A stretch of 64,000 nt of DNA, from NCBI GenBank assembly GCA_026708115.1, contig JAPOVL010000048.1, positions 1 to 64,000 of the forward strand, read 5' to 3'. The notes beneath the pieces were generated by a model. The model was not told where the DNA came from, searched no databases, and saw nothing but the letters and a program-made list of their open reading frames with translations. The DNA comes from Chloroflexota bacterium. Lineage in GTDB: Bacteria; Chloroflexota; Anaerolineae; Aggregatilineales; Phototrophicaceae. Within the stretch, counting starts at the first letter, position 1. The number at the start of each line of letters is the position of its first letter. Below are positions 16,902 through 26,189 of this stretch, piece after piece. The translations under genes and the position numbers were made by a program.

Positions 16902-18293
16902 ATGATCAAGACCGGCAGTGCGGCGGATGTCGAAAATGATATTTTGGCTCGATACCGGGGTCGAAGTCCAAATTCGCAAGCTCAACATGAGTTGGCGCGG
17001 CGCGTGTTGCCGGGCGGCGATACCCGCATATCGACGCATTACGGTCCTTACCCGACCTATATGGCGCAGGGCGAGGGCGCTTGGCTGACCGATTGCGATG
17101 GCAACCGATATCTGGATTTGCTCAACAACTATACCTCTCTGGTTCACGGTCACGCGCCGCCGGCTATCGTAGAAGAGGCGGCGGATCAGCTGACGCATGG
17201 AACAGTCTTCGGCTCCGCTGCGAGGCCGCAAGTTGAATTCGCCAAATTGCTGATCGAACGCGTTGCCAGCGTGGAGATGCTGCGCTTCACCAATTCGGGC
17301 ACAGAAGCGACCATGATGATGATGCGCGCCGCCCGCGCATTCACGGGACGCGATGTGATCGTGAAGATCGACGGCGGCTATCACGGCGCGCACGACCTGG
17401 CCAAAGTGAACGTCAGCGCCGAGCCCGACCGCAGCAAGCGTCTGGAAGCGCGCGTCGAAGGGCGCGGGGTGCCAGGCTCGGTGCTGGACACGGTCCTGGT
17501 TGTGCCCTTTAACGATCTTGACGCCATGGAAAGCGCGCTGGCGGAACATCATCGGCGGATTGCCGCCATCATCGTTGAGCCGATGGCCAATTCCGGCGGG
17601 ATGATCCCGCCCTTGGCCGGATACCTGCCCGGACTGCGCGAGTTGGCGGATCAATACGATGTCTTGCTGCTATTTGATGAGGTGGTGACCTTGCGCCTGA
17701 GCAGCGGCGGCATGCAAGAAATCTACGGCGTCCAACCGGATATGACGGCTATGGCCAAGGTCATCGGCGGCGGATTCCCGATCGGGGCCTTTGGGGGCCG
17801 ACGAGCGATCATGGAACAGTTTAATCCGGACCGGGCCAGCGATGTTATACAGCATAGCGGCACCTTCAACGGCAACAATATCACGATGGTTGCAGGCATG
17901 GCCGCTATGCAGCGTCTCGATCAAGCGGCGATCGACCGCATCAATCGTCTGGGCGACCGACTGCAAGCTGGGATCAACAGCATCTTCAAGTCCAGGGGCT
18001 TGCGCGCGCGCTGCCATGGCTACGGGTCGCTGCAGCAGATCCAGTGGACGGACGAGGACTTGATCAGCTTGGGCGATGTCCGGCGCGCTAACGAGGATCT
18101 CGGCAAGCTACCGCAGTTGTTTCATCTGGAATTGCTCAACCGGGGCGTGCATTGCAGCCCGCGGAGCATGTTCAATATCTCCACGCCGACGCAAGAAGCC
18201 GATATTGATCAGGCGCTGGCCTCTGTCGAGGTGACCCTACATACCTTGAAGCCCTATGTCAGCGAAACTGTGCCGCGCTTGCTGCTGGCGTGA
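16902..18293 (+). CDS. Class III aminotransferase, glutamate-1-semialdehyde aminomutase-like
   Basis: 463 residues with the fold-type I PLP features: RFTNSGTEATM (cofactor phosphate region), DGGYHGAHD, LLLFDEVV (Asp contacting the pyridine N) and the Schiff-base Lys in AMAKVIGGGFP (K286). The RFTNSGTEA and GGFPIGAFGG signatures are those of HemL-type aminomutases. No other tetrapyrrole gene is nearby and conserved family Arg positions differ, so it may act on another amino-ketone rather than in heme synthesis. It faces the SDR gene convergently across 20 bases. Confidence 0.85.
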   Translation: MIKTGSAADVENDILARYRGRSPNSQAQHELARRVLPGGDTRISTHYGPYPTYMAQGEGAWLTDCDGNRYLDLLNNYTSLVHGHAPPAIVEEAADQLTHGTVFGSAARPQVEFAKLLIERVASVEMLRFTNSGTEATMMMMRAARAFTGRDVIVKIDGGYHGAHDLAKVNVSAEPDRSKRLEARVEGRGVPGSVLDTVLVVPFNDLDAMESALAEHHRRIAAIIVEPMANSGGMIPPLAGYLPGLRELADQYDVLLLFDEVVTLRLSSGGMQEIYGVQPDMTAMAKVIGGGFPIGAFGGRRAIMEQFNPDRASDVIQHSGTFNGNNITMVAGMAAMQRLDQAAIDRINRLGDRLQAGINSIFKSRGLRARCHGYGSLQQIQWTDEDLISLGDVRRANEDLGKLPQLFHLELLNRGVHCSPRSMFNISTPTQEADIDQALASVEVTLHTLKPYVSETVPRLLLA

Positions 18294-18313
18294 GCGCATT
18301 GTCCAGCGAACCG

Positions 18314-19162
18314 TCAGGATGACAGACCGGCGCTTTGCATGTGGGCCTGAATTTGATCGAAAAACCGCTCTTCGGAATTGTCCTGCGGCGCATATCCGAT
18401 GACGCGCCGGGCATTGGCGATGCTCCAAATCGCATGCGAATTGGCGCTAATGCCGTAAAAGATCTGAAAGGGCACAGCGAATTGATCGCGAATATCTTCG
18501 GTTTCGATGCTCTTGATGAACAGTTGTGACATATCGCGCTGACTGATGTAAACCGCCAGCGCGCGGCGCATCCGGCGCAGGTCGCCCTTGTTGATATCGG
18601 CCAAATCTGTCTCACGCGGTCCGCCGATGCGGATCTGCACGTTTTCAAGCGGGCGGCCGCCATGCGTCACGCCGCTGGCGTAGACTTGGCCGATCTGTTC
18701 GAAGGCGATCTTGGCCCAACCGTACCAGTTGTCAGAGGCGTTCATGTCCGGCGTCACCATCGGGGTCTCGCCATCGAGCGCATATCCCTCGTAGAAATCC
18801 GCGGCGTGGTTGGTGCTGGCCGCTACCAAGCGCCGTACGCGTTCTTCCCAAGCGACCTGATAGACATTGTAAGTCATTTGCAGGTTTGCCAGTTCGGACG
18901 AGAAATAAGCGTCATCGCCTTGGTCCCCCACGCGATAGTAGGCGCAGTGCACCACTGCATCAGCCCCGGCGAAGTGATGGCGATAGCTGTCGCGATCCCT
19001 GTCCATGAGGTCGGCAAGGAGCGCGCCTGGCACAGGGTTGCCGTTGCGGTCAGTATCGCGGGAGTCGAGCAAGGTCAGGTCGTAGCGCGCGCGCAGCGCA
19101 GGCAGCAGGACGCCGGCGATGGTGCCGCAGGCGCCGGTGACGACGACTTTTTTCTTGGTCAT
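18314..19162 (-). CDS. NAD-dependent SDR, uronate dehydrogenase-like
   Basis: 282 residues of the extended/atypical SDR type. The NAD-binding GACGTIAG lies at 10-17, ADAVVHCAYY is the strand-4 region, AASTNHAADFYEG carries the catalytic Ser and Asn-His, and WYGWAKIAFEQ the Tyr-xxx-Lys pair. The STNH-xx-xFY segment and overall length are very like bacterial uronate dehydrogenase, which oxidises uronates to aldarolactones. Substrate assignment by resemblance only. Start at ATG 19162. Confidence 0.75.
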   Translation of the reverse strand: MTKKKVVVTGACGTIAGVLLPALRARYDLTLLDSRDTDRNGNPVPGALLADLMDRDRDSYRHHFAGADAVVHCAYYRVGDQGDDAYFSSELANLQMTYNVYQVAWEERVRRLVAASTNHAADFYEGYALDGETPMVTPDMNASDNWYGWAKIAFEQIGQVYASGVTHGGRPLENVQIRIGGPRETDLADINKGDLRRMRRALAVYISQRDMSQLFIKSIETEDIRDQFAVPFQIFYGISANSHAIWSIANARRVIGYAPQDNSEERFFDQIQAHMQSAGLSS

Positions 19163-19209
19163 TGCATAGTCTCCTTTGATCTATATGGTGGTATGTCGTA
19201 CAGTCAGTT

Positions 19210-20958
19210 CTATCCTCGCAGGTGTTCAAACACCCGCGCTTCGCCGTGTTCGAAAACCAGGTTCAAGGGCAAATCGGGAAGAACGGCGCCGGCAGAAGGC
19301 TGGAATACAAAGTCCACATCACGCTCGTCTACAAACCCGTCTAGGCCGTCCCACTCAAAATACGCGACGGCGCGAAAATCGACCGCGCGGCGCTCGGCGA
19401 CGACAGGCAGCCAGCCTTCGCCATCAGCTGAAAGTACAAGCGCGTCTTCTGGCGTGTTATCGCGCAGCCAGAGCATGGCCGCGTAATCGTCGGGCGACAT
19501 GGTTTGCTCGGGCAGGTTCAATAGCGGTCGCAGGGTTGTGACTATCGGCTCGAAGGCGAGACCAAGCGCGAGCAGCAGCAGCCCAGTCGCGGCCATCAGC
19601 GGATTTGCCATCTCGCGCAGACGGCGCTTCAGGTTTTGGGGCAATTTTGTTTCCCAGATATGTAGCAAGGCCAAGCCACCAAACCAACTGAGGGGCAAGA
19701 TCGTGCCGTGCCGCGCCAGGTTCGGCGCGTTGACGAGCGCGCCGAGCGGCGGCAAGAGCTTGCCAGTCAATCCGACCAGAGAAAACTCGAGAATCAGCGC
19801 AAGCCAGAGCAGCATCAGCAGCGATACCAACCGAAGTCGTCCTCGGTCGCGGAAGGCGATTGTGATGCCCCAGATTGCCAGCGGAATGATCACGACGCCG
19901 TTCCCGATGACGATATCTGCCAACAGGCCAAAGTCGGCGGGGTTGGTCGAGGGCGAAATGGGGAAAATGAGCGCCAAACTGTTGTAAAGCCAGGGCGAGA
20001 TACCGAGCAGCGCCACGAGCGGGAACCCGACTGTATATCCCCAGCGGGACTTGCGAGAATAATCGGCGCCGACGCGCGCCCAGCTGAGCAGGCAGAGGAG
20101 CGCAAAGCCCAGCAGCGCGATGAGGCTGACGGTAAAGCTAGTATAGCATACAGCGCCAATCATTAAGCCGCCGGCAATCAGATCGGCCAGGTTGAATTCG
20201 CGCAGAAAGCGCAGCGCATAAAGCAGGAAGGCTTGCAGGAAGATCAGAGCCAGCAACTCGGCAAAATGCCCGTCAAGGTAGCTGAGGTGAATGCCGCCAG
20301 ACATAAGGGTTGCAATTGCCAGGGCGCGCCCTAGACGCTTGTCGCGCAGTTCTGCCCCAAAGTCGTAGGCAAGCCAGACCAACAGATATAGAGATACAGC
20401 CGCCAGGCTCAACTGAATCAGCGGTAACGGCTGGCTCAATTGTTCGCTGAGATAGGCGGAAAGCGCGTGAAAACCGGGCGAGACGATCACCTGGCTGTGC
20501 GGAGCGAAGGGGACGAGCGAGCGAAAAGACGCCCCGTGCAGTGTTGTCAAGCTGTGGAAGCCGACGATTTGGCCCTGCGCCCCCAAAGCCGCGGGCAGAT
20601 GAAACAGGGGGATGATGATCGCAATGGCCACCAGGGCAAGAAAGGCTAGGTCTTGGGGGCCGGGCCAGCCTTGATCGCGATCCGCCAGTTGTTCGCCCCG
20701 CGCTTCGGCGCGCGCCTGTGCCGTCGACAGTGTGCCACCGAGCACCACGCCCGAAAGCAGGGCGAAGAGCAGATAATCGACGACCAGCGTGTCCCAGGCG
20801 AAGGCTTCGGCGTAAAAGACGGCGCCGCCCACGATCAGCGCCAGGCAGAGCGTCGCTGCCAGCGCGACGCGCGGCTGGGCGCTGCGCCAGGCGGGGGAGA
20901 GCATCGCGCCCGCTCCCAATAGCACCGCAGCGACTATGAAAACGATGAAGAGGCTCAT
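19210..20958 (-). CDS. Polytopic membrane protein, glycosyltransferase-like
   Basis: 582 residues with about 12-14 predicted membrane helices covering residues ~1-465, then a soluble C-terminal domain. The arrangement and a DDYAAMLWLRDNTPEDALVL segment after the last helix recall GT-C/PMT-like membrane glycosyltransferases and related proteins of unknown function, in which this region follows the membrane domain. The acidic catalytic motif expected near the first loop is not obvious, so transferase activity is uncertain. Its start is 47 bases before the upstream SDR stop-side gap ends on the same strand; the two may be co-transcribed. Confidence 0.6.
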   Translation of the reverse strand: MSLFIVFIVAAVLLGAGAMLSPAWRSAQPRVALAATLCLALIVGGAVFYAEAFAWDTLVVDYLLFALLSGVVLGGTLSTAQARAEARGEQLADRDQGWPGPQDLAFLALVAIAIIIPLFHLPAALGAQGQIVGFHSLTTLHGASFRSLVPFAPHSQVIVSPGFHALSAYLSEQLSQPLPLIQLSLAAVSLYLLVWLAYDFGAELRDKRLGRALAIATLMSGGIHLSYLDGHFAELLALIFLQAFLLYALRFLREFNLADLIAGGLMIGAVCYTSFTVSLIALLGFALLCLLSWARVGADYSRKSRWGYTVGFPLVALLGISPWLYNSLALIFPISPSTNPADFGLLADIVIGNGVVIIPLAIWGITIAFRDRGRLRLVSLLMLLWLALILEFSLVGLTGKLLPPLGALVNAPNLARHGTILPLSWFGGLALLHIWETKLPQNLKRRLREMANPLMAATGLLLLALGLAFEPIVTTLRPLLNLPEQTMSPDDYAAMLWLRDNTPEDALVLSADGEGWLPVVAERRAVDFRAVAYFEWDGLDGFVDERDVDFVFQPSAGAVLPDLPLNLVFEHGEARVFEHLRG

Positions 20959-20973
20959 TTGGAATGGATGCGG

Positions 20974-21363
20974 CTACCAGATGCGCTGAACTTGGTAAGC
21001 GTCGAATACTGTATCATTTGTGATTATCGGCAGATCTTCGGCAAGCGACTGGGCTATGAGCAGTCGATCAAAGGGGTCTCTATGTATGAGAGGGAGAAGG
21101 GCTATGCGCTTCAGATGGGAGATGTTGATGTTCAAGAGGCGGAAGCGATTTGTTTGTAGTTCTTCGTCAATAAACACTGGAAAAGGGCGACGCAACTCCA
21201 ATCCTCTTCTGAGGTTGGCTTTGATTGCAAGTTCCCAGATGCTTGCCAGGCTCAGATGGATGTCACTTCCGGGATCTTCCAGGAGTACTTTAGCATCTGC
21301 GCTCAGCTTGACGTCGTTGTTAACGAACCAAAGGAAAGAAGATGTATCTAACAGATAGTTCAT
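20974..21363 (-). CDS. PIN-domain toxin (VapC-like)
   Basis: 129 residues. Acidic PIN residues are in place: D6 in LLDTSSFLW, E44 in SIWELAIK, D96/D99 in HRDPFDRLL and D117 in ITND. HRDPFDR is typical of the COG3744 group of type II toxin ribonucleases, which cut tRNA or other structured RNA. The ATG overlaps the stop codon of the antitoxin gene by 4 bases (ATGA), the usual toxin-antitoxin arrangement. Confidence 0.9.
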   Translation of the reverse strand: MNYLLDTSSFLWFVNNDVKLSADAKVLLEDPGSDIHLSLASIWELAIKANLRRGLELRRPFPVFIDEELQTNRFRLLNINISHLKRIALLPLIHRDPFDRLLIAQSLAEDLPIITNDTVFDAYQVQRIW

Positions 21364-21590
21364 TCCATGTAGGGTTTAAACTCAGGCAAAGGCTCGTAAA
21401 ACTCGTCAGTGATTTTGATTTTGCCTTTGGCGCTGCCGGCTTTCCGCGGTCCTTTCTTAGGCACTATGGTAGCGACAAGTTCGTATGCTTGGTTGTCTTC
21501 CCCGACAATGAGCACCGTTCCGCCTCCCTTGGCGTGTTCCAGTACCGTGTCAAGGTTTTTCTTCGCTTCATCAATGGTAAAGGTCTTCAT
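21360..21590 (-). CDS. Phd/YefM-type antitoxin
   Basis: 76 residues. The N-terminal part (FTIDEAKKNLDTVLEHAKGG, then VLIVGEDNQAYELV) has the Phd/YefM DNA-binding fold pattern. The Lys-rich C-terminal tail should wrap around the toxin. It comes first in the pair, overlapping the PIN toxin by 4 bases, and probably autoregulates the operon. Confidence 0.85.
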   Translation of the reverse strand: MKTFTIDEAKKNLDTVLEHAKGGGTVLIVGEDNQAYELVATIVPKKGPRKAGSAKGKIKITDEFYEPLPEFKPYME

Positions 21591-21710
21591 GTGGCAACTC
21601 CCGCGGACCTTGCGTCAATCAGATTATACATGATCGCCACCGGAACTCAACAAGCGATGCCATTCTGAAACCCGCGCTCGGCGCATGCGCCCCGATAGTA
21701 GGCGGCGGCG

Positions 21711-22664
21711 CTAATCGAGCCACCACTGATAGGCCGGATTGTCGATGTTTTCCAGCACGACGCGAAGTCCGAATGGATCTTGAGCGTTGGGATAAATCAG
21801 CGCAAGCGCTTCAATCTGCACTGCCAGGCAAGGCCTTTCCCCTGCCAGATGAGCGTATGGCAGTCCGGCAGCAAATTGATGTACGTGACAGGCCTCGTGC
21901 ACGATGATGCCGGCCAGCCAGGCCGCTGTACGGTCGCCGGGCCTGTCTACCGTGTGAATGGGTGAAATGTTAGATGTCTTGCCAAGGACGTCAACGCCGG
22001 TGTGGACTGACTCCGGTACCTCTTTGATCTTGTCCAGTCCGCGAATTGCAAAGTCGTACCAGGCAGGCGCGCGCCGCTTCAGGATATCGAGAGCGCGTTC
22101 TATCTTGGCGACAAAGGTTGCGCTTCCCTCTATTGCGAGACCGGGATGCAGACATTGATTTGACCGGAAAGCGCGGGATCCCGCTAACCAGTCGTCGTCC
22201 GATCTACAACTCCAATGAAGGTAACAACAGTTGTCAGCTTGCGATATATGGCTGTCGGTCGGCTGCGTCTCGGTCTGTGTCTGCACGGGCGCGGCGCATT
22301 GGTCATTCTGGAACGCCCAATAGCCGTCTGTCCACTCTTGATCGGTAGCGCATTGCCGATCGACGAAGCAGCAGTTGTCGATATTGGCTTGGGTCAGCGT
22401 TTGCGTCGGGGCGCTTGCCTCAACACGAGTGTAACTCACCCAATTGGCCATGAAGACTTCACGGCCATGACGGTTGATGCGCAGCCAGCGATCGACGGCG
22501 CCGATGACATCGAGGATTGTGCCCGCCGGCGCCGATGTCAGCACCGGCGCGTCCAGGCTGGGCGCGCCGCGCAGATTGGTGTTGAAATCAACGCGGATGG
22601 CATAATTCTGTGCCGCCGCAAGCCCGCATACAAAAGCCAAAGCAGTCAATGCTGCAAAACGCAT
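21711..22664 (-). CDS. Secreted SH3 / Cys-module / HEACH protein (paralog 2)
   Basis: 317 residues from ATG 22664. That start matches the paralogs; an ATG at 22703 would add 13 residues without a ribosome site. The order is signal peptide (cut near AAAQ), bacterial SH3 domain (NTNLRGAPSLDAPV, then DRWLRI), a Cys module DNCCFVDRQC...DQC, and a second divergent module DNCCYLHWSC...NQC. A helical domain follows (IERALDILKRRAPAWY) with HEACHVHQF and, 20 residues on, GERPC; the chain ends at YQWWLD. HExxH plus a downstream Glu is the gluzincin-type zinc site, so a secreted metallopeptidase is inferred. The SH3 domain should attach it to the wall. Confidence 0.85.
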   Translation of the reverse strand: MRFAALTALAFVCGLAAAQNYAIRVDFNTNLRGAPSLDAPVLTSAPAGTILDVIGAVDRWLRINRHGREVFMANWVSYTRVEASAPTQTLTQANIDNCCFVDRQCATDQEWTDGYWAFQNDQCAAPVQTQTETQPTDSHISQADNCCYLHWSCRSDDDWLAGSRAFRSNQCLHPGLAIEGSATFVAKIERALDILKRRAPAWYDFAIRGLDKIKEVPESVHTGVDVLGKTSNISPIHTVDRPGDRTAAWLAGIIVHEACHVHQFAAGLPYAHLAGERPCLAVQIEALALIYPNAQDPFGLRVVLENIDNPAYQWWLD

Positions 22665-22799
22665 CAATCTCAATGGTAGTCTTCTTGACGGGGGTGTATC
22701 CATTTCGGTTGCAAGATAAAGCTTAACACAGAGGACGTAGAGCGCACAGAAGTATATTCAAGTAAGTCGCGCAACGAAATCGCAGGCTGATTGCAGGGA

Positions 22800-22813
22800 C
22801 GAGCCTTGGCTCG
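22800..22813. repeat. Short hairpin of the dispersed G/C repeat type
   Basis: CGAGCC (22800-22805) pairs with GGCTCG (22808-22813) around TT, followed by CCCGCTG and, 30 bases on, GGGCGACCC. This is a partial relative of the hairpins at 3023 and 60624. It lies in the 279-base gap between two SH3/HEACH paralogs. Confidence 0.45.
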
Positions 22814-22943
22814 CCCGCTGTTTCCTGTAGCGTTCGTTGGGCGACCCAAGAGTCCGTCTCTTTTCCCGAGTTTCGCAGGACTTATTTGCTTCTACTTGTA
22901 CCTCCCAATTCTCAATCAGTCGCTGAGTAGGCGTGTGGCGGCG

Positions 22944-24053
22944 CTAGTCGCACCATCCTTCCCATCCTGGTTCGCCGCTTTCACAGTCACCAAAAACCCC
23001 GTGCCACCATTGGTATTCTATCTTGTCAATGTTTGCCAGAGTGTTGCGCATAGAGGGCAGTCCATAATAGTTCGGAGCGATGTCCTCGACGGCTTCGATC
23101 TCTTTTGCAAAGCACTCCCTTTCAGCCTCCACCCCTTCTACCATCGCAAGCAGGTCAGGGGGCGCTCCCAACTGCAGGTAGGCTTGGCGTTGATACAGGT
23201 GGCAAGCTTCATGCACAAGGACGCCGGCAAAGCCGATTGTGTTTCCATAATAGCCAAAGTCGGGCGGGAAGAGCCAAACCGATACATCCGGAGGGTGACT
23301 GATCCAAACTAGATCCGGAACCTCCAAGATCCAGTCGTAGCCAGCAACGGTATAGGCATACCAGTGCGGCGCGCGAGCTTTGAGCAAGTCCAGCGCGGAA
23401 TTCACCTCGTTTAGGAATCTTTCTGAGCCCTCTATTCTCAAAGCCCTGCGCATGTTTTCCGTTTTATCGACATTTTGATCGACATTCCCTTGGACTTGCC
23501 CGGGCGCGGCGCACAGGCCATTTTGAAATGCCCAATAGCCGTCGTCCCAGTCTTGGTCGCTATTGCACTGCCGATCGACGAAGCAGCAGTTGTCCACGCC
23601 AACGGGTGGGCTGGCAGCGACGGGCTGCGTCGATGCCTGTGGTTGGGTTTGCGGTTGTGTCTGCGCAGGCGCGGCGCATTGGCCGTTTTGGAAAGCCCAG
23701 TAGCCGTCGGTCCATTCCTGGTCGCTATTGCACTGCCGATCCACGAAGCAGCAGTTGTCGATGTCGCGCGCGGGCTGCGGTTGCGTCGGGGCGGTCTCCT
23801 CAACGCGCGTGTGACCGACCCAACTTGCCATCCAGACTTCGCTGCCGCTGCGGTCAATGTGCAGCCAGCGGTTGAACTCGCCTACGACACTGAGGATCGT
23901 GCCCGCCGGCGCGGTTTCTATGATGTCCGCCTGGAGGCTGGGGGAAGCTCTCAAATTGGTGTTGAAGCTGACGCGGATGGAATAGCTCTGTGCCGATGCC
24001 ATCCCACAAAGAAAGGAAAAGGCTGTAACGATGGCAAAGAGTTTCTGTTTCAC
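22944..24053 (-). CDS. Secreted SH3 / Cys-module / HEACH protein (paralog 3)
   Basis: 369 residues; GTG 24053 has AGGAG 8 bases upstream. After the signal peptide and SH3 domain come two near-identical modules, DNCCFVDRQCNSDQEW... and DNCCFVDRQCNSDQDW..., each ending WAFQNGxCAAP. A Gln/Pro/Thr linker separates them. The C-terminal domain has SALDLLKARAPHWY, HEACHLYQR and, about 30 residues on, EREC. That gap is some 10 residues longer than in the other copies. After YQWW it has an extra Cys-containing tail of about 18 residues absent from the others. The nearly identical modules point to a recent internal duplication. Confidence 0.85.
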   Translation of the reverse strand: MKQKLFAIVTAFSFLCGMASAQSYSIRVSFNTNLRASPSLQADIIETAPAGTILSVVGEFNRWLHIDRSGSEVWMASWVGHTRVEETAPTQPQPARDIDNCCFVDRQCNSDQEWTDGYWAFQNGQCAAPAQTQPQTQPQASTQPVAASPPVGVDNCCFVDRQCNSDQDWDDGYWAFQNGLCAAPGQVQGNVDQNVDKTENMRRALRIEGSERFLNEVNSALDLLKARAPHWYAYTVAGYDWILEVPDLVWISHPPDVSVWLFPPDFGYYGNTIGFAGVLVHEACHLYQRQAYLQLGAPPDLLAMVEGVEAERECFAKEIEAVEDIAPNYYGLPSMRNTLANIDKIEYQWWHGVFGDCESGEPGWEGWCD

Positions 24054-24295
24054 TCTGACGCTCCTTTTAAGTATAGGACCTAATCACTCGCAATTGACGA
24101 ATCATGCGAATATATACGCCATAGCGGGGAAAAGGCAAGTTTTCCCTGGCGCTCCAACTTTGATGCGATTGTCTCGCTCACCGCCGATGCACGATGGCGG
24201 ATGTCGTCCCGTAGAGCCGCCAAAGGACTGCGCACGCAGAAAGAGCGCTACCGGTTGGCGCGCCCAGATGAAAGCGCCGGTAGCGGACCGGGCTG

Positions 24296-25408
24296 CTAGT
24301 CGTGCCACCACTGGTTGCTGGTTTTGTGCATGTTTGCCAGCAGCCATTCTTCATGCTGCAATTGATGGCTGCCGGGAGCGAGGATGCGAAGCACTTCAAC
24401 CTCTTTTGTTGTGCAATCCCTTTCGCCTTGGTAGCCGCCACTGTCCAAGCCGGCTTTATGTCGATGCGCGTGGCAGGCTTCATGCACGATGATGGCTGCG
24501 AGATCGTAGGCGGGATAACGGTTGGGGTCGACTTTCATCACGCCGATCCGCGCCGTCACGCTCGCGCTGCGTCCTGGACGTTCTCTGATGACATGCAGCC
24601 CACTGATAACAAAGTTATACCACTTGGGCGCTTTGTCCAACAACAGATGCAGCGCGTCCTTTACCTGGCTGCGAAAAGCGCCAGAACCGTCGAGTCTGAT
24701 GCGGCCTTCTATCGAAGGCACATGGCAAAGATTGTATTTGAAGCGCTCGTAGCCCGATACGTAATCCTGCTCGCTATGACATTGCCAGTTCACGAAGCAG
24801 CAATTGTCAACATCTTCGGGTATGGGTCCGGTGATGGGCGGGGTCGTGGTTGTGGGTGCCTCCGCGGCGCATTGGCCATTCTGGTAGTCGTAGAATCCGC
24901 GGGCCCAGTCGTCATCGTTATGGCATTGCCTGTTCACCTGGCAGCAGTTGTCCACGTTTGCCGGCATATTGACCTGCTCAGTGATGGTGGGCTCGGTCGA
25001 TATCTGGGGCTGGGTCTGTGCAGGTGCGGCGCAATGGCCATTCTGGAAGGCCCAATAGCCGTCTGACCATTCCTGGTCGCTATGGCACTGCCGATCGACG
25101 AAGCAGCAGTTGTCGATGTCGCGCGCGGGCTGCGGCTGCGTCGGGGCGGTCGCCTCGACGCGCGTGTGACCGACCCAGCTTGCCATCCAAACTTCGCTGC
25201 CGTCCCGGTGGACGCGCAGCCAGCGGTTGAGCGCGCCGACGACATCGAGGATCGTGCCTGCCGGCGCGGTTGCGACGATGCGTGCCTGGAGGCTAGCGTC
25301 TGCCCTCAGGTTGGTATTGAAGGTGACGCGGATAGCATAACTCTGGGCTGAAATCGCACTGTAAAAGAAAAACAATACTAGCGTTGTAAAAAACAGCTTG
25401 CTTTTCAT
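24296..25408 (-). CDS. Secreted SH3 / Cys-module / HEACH protein (paralog 4)
   Basis: 370 residues; ATG 25408 has GAGGAG about 9 bases upstream. It holds the largest number of Cys modules, three: DNCCFVDRQCHSDQEW, DNCCQVNRQCHNDDDW and DNCCFVNWQCHSEQDY. The third is directly followed by the C-terminal domain (DALHLLLDKAPKWYNFV). HEACHAHRH is followed 20 residues from its first His by GERDC; the chain ends NQWWHD. Extra His residues after HEACH (AHRH) could add metal ligands. Confidence 0.85.
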   Translation of the reverse strand: MKSKLFFTTLVLFFFYSAISAQSYAIRVTFNTNLRADASLQARIVATAPAGTILDVVGALNRWLRVHRDGSEVWMASWVGHTRVEATAPTQPQPARDIDNCCFVDRQCHSDQEWSDGYWAFQNGHCAAPAQTQPQISTEPTITEQVNMPANVDNCCQVNRQCHNDDDWARGFYDYQNGQCAAEAPTTTTPPITGPIPEDVDNCCFVNWQCHSEQDYVSGYERFKYNLCHVPSIEGRIRLDGSGAFRSQVKDALHLLLDKAPKWYNFVISGLHVIRERPGRSASVTARIGVMKVDPNRYPAYDLAAIIVHEACHAHRHKAGLDSGGYQGERDCTTKEVEVLRILAPGSHQLQHEEWLLANMHKTSNQWWHD

Positions 25409-25548
25409 TTAAGTTCTCCTCTATGTCGATATGTTGAGCGTTCTCGCGCACTCGAGTGATTCCGTAAGTATGACTTACTGGTAACGAGACGGCAAGTATG
25501 GCGTGGCGCGTGGGCGTTTCTGCGGGATCGTTCTGGTCGTCGCCCTTG

Positions 25549-26142
25549 CTAGCCAGCTTCCGGTCTTGCAAAGAGCCACCAGAATATGGCGCGGGGGTAG
25601 AGCGGCTCTAGTAGTGGGGCCCAGATGAACGCGCTCGGCCGAAGATATTGGCGCAACCCGGCATCGCAATGCTGTACCTTGGGCAAGAGTTCGCTTTTGT
25701 CATAATCGAATTCATCCATCGCCAGCAAGATCTCTTGCACAATGGTGCGGCGCATGGCTTCCACGGGATAGGCCGCGGCGCAGTCGCGCGGGCTCTCGCT
25801 GCATTCGCGGAAAAACGCGACCATCATCTTCAAGCGCGAGTTTACTTCTTGTTGCAGCTTCTTTTCATAATGCAAGCGCCATTCGCGCTGCATGTCATCA
25901 TGTTGCTTCAGGGTAGCATCCAGCAGCGCTCGCTGCCCCGCATCCAAGGACTCCCGGAGCCGCGAAAGCCGCCGCCGCCGCAAGAGAAATGCGCCTGTGG
26001 TCAACTGGGGCGTACTGCTGCCGCGGAAGAAGCCGCCGCTCACCGGCATATAGAGGGCATCGCTGAGCATGTACTCGTGGAGCTTGTCGCTCATCTGGAC
26101 GAGTTCTTCCAAGTCGCGCTTGATGGCGTAGTTTGATGACAT
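25549..26142 (-). CDS. Unknown helical protein inside the HEACH array
   Basis: 197 residues from ATG 26142, which starts a plausible cytoplasmic N terminus; longer frames run into the upstream paralog. I do not recognise it. It is highly charged and almost entirely helical (LRESLDAGQRALLDATLKQH and similar). It has two Cys in FFRECSESPRDC and an aromatic C-terminal stretch (RAIFWWLFARP). No signal peptide, SH3 domain or HExxH. It lies between paralogs 4 and 5 on the same strand, 47 bases after paralog 5, so it may be co-transcribed with it. Confidence 0.6.
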   Translation of the reverse strand: MSSNYAIKRDLEELVQMSDKLHEYMLSDALYMPVSGGFFRGSSTPQLTTGAFLLRRRRLSRLRESLDAGQRALLDATLKQHDDMQREWRLHYEKKLQQEVNSRLKMMVAFFRECSESPRDCAAAYPVEAMRRTIVQEILLAMDEFDYDKSELLPKVQHCDAGLRQYLRPSAFIWAPLLEPLYPRAIFWWLFARPEAG

Positions 26143-26189
26143 TTTCAGCCAGTCAAGATTCTGTCTCACGCATCCGGCTTGCGGGCGGG

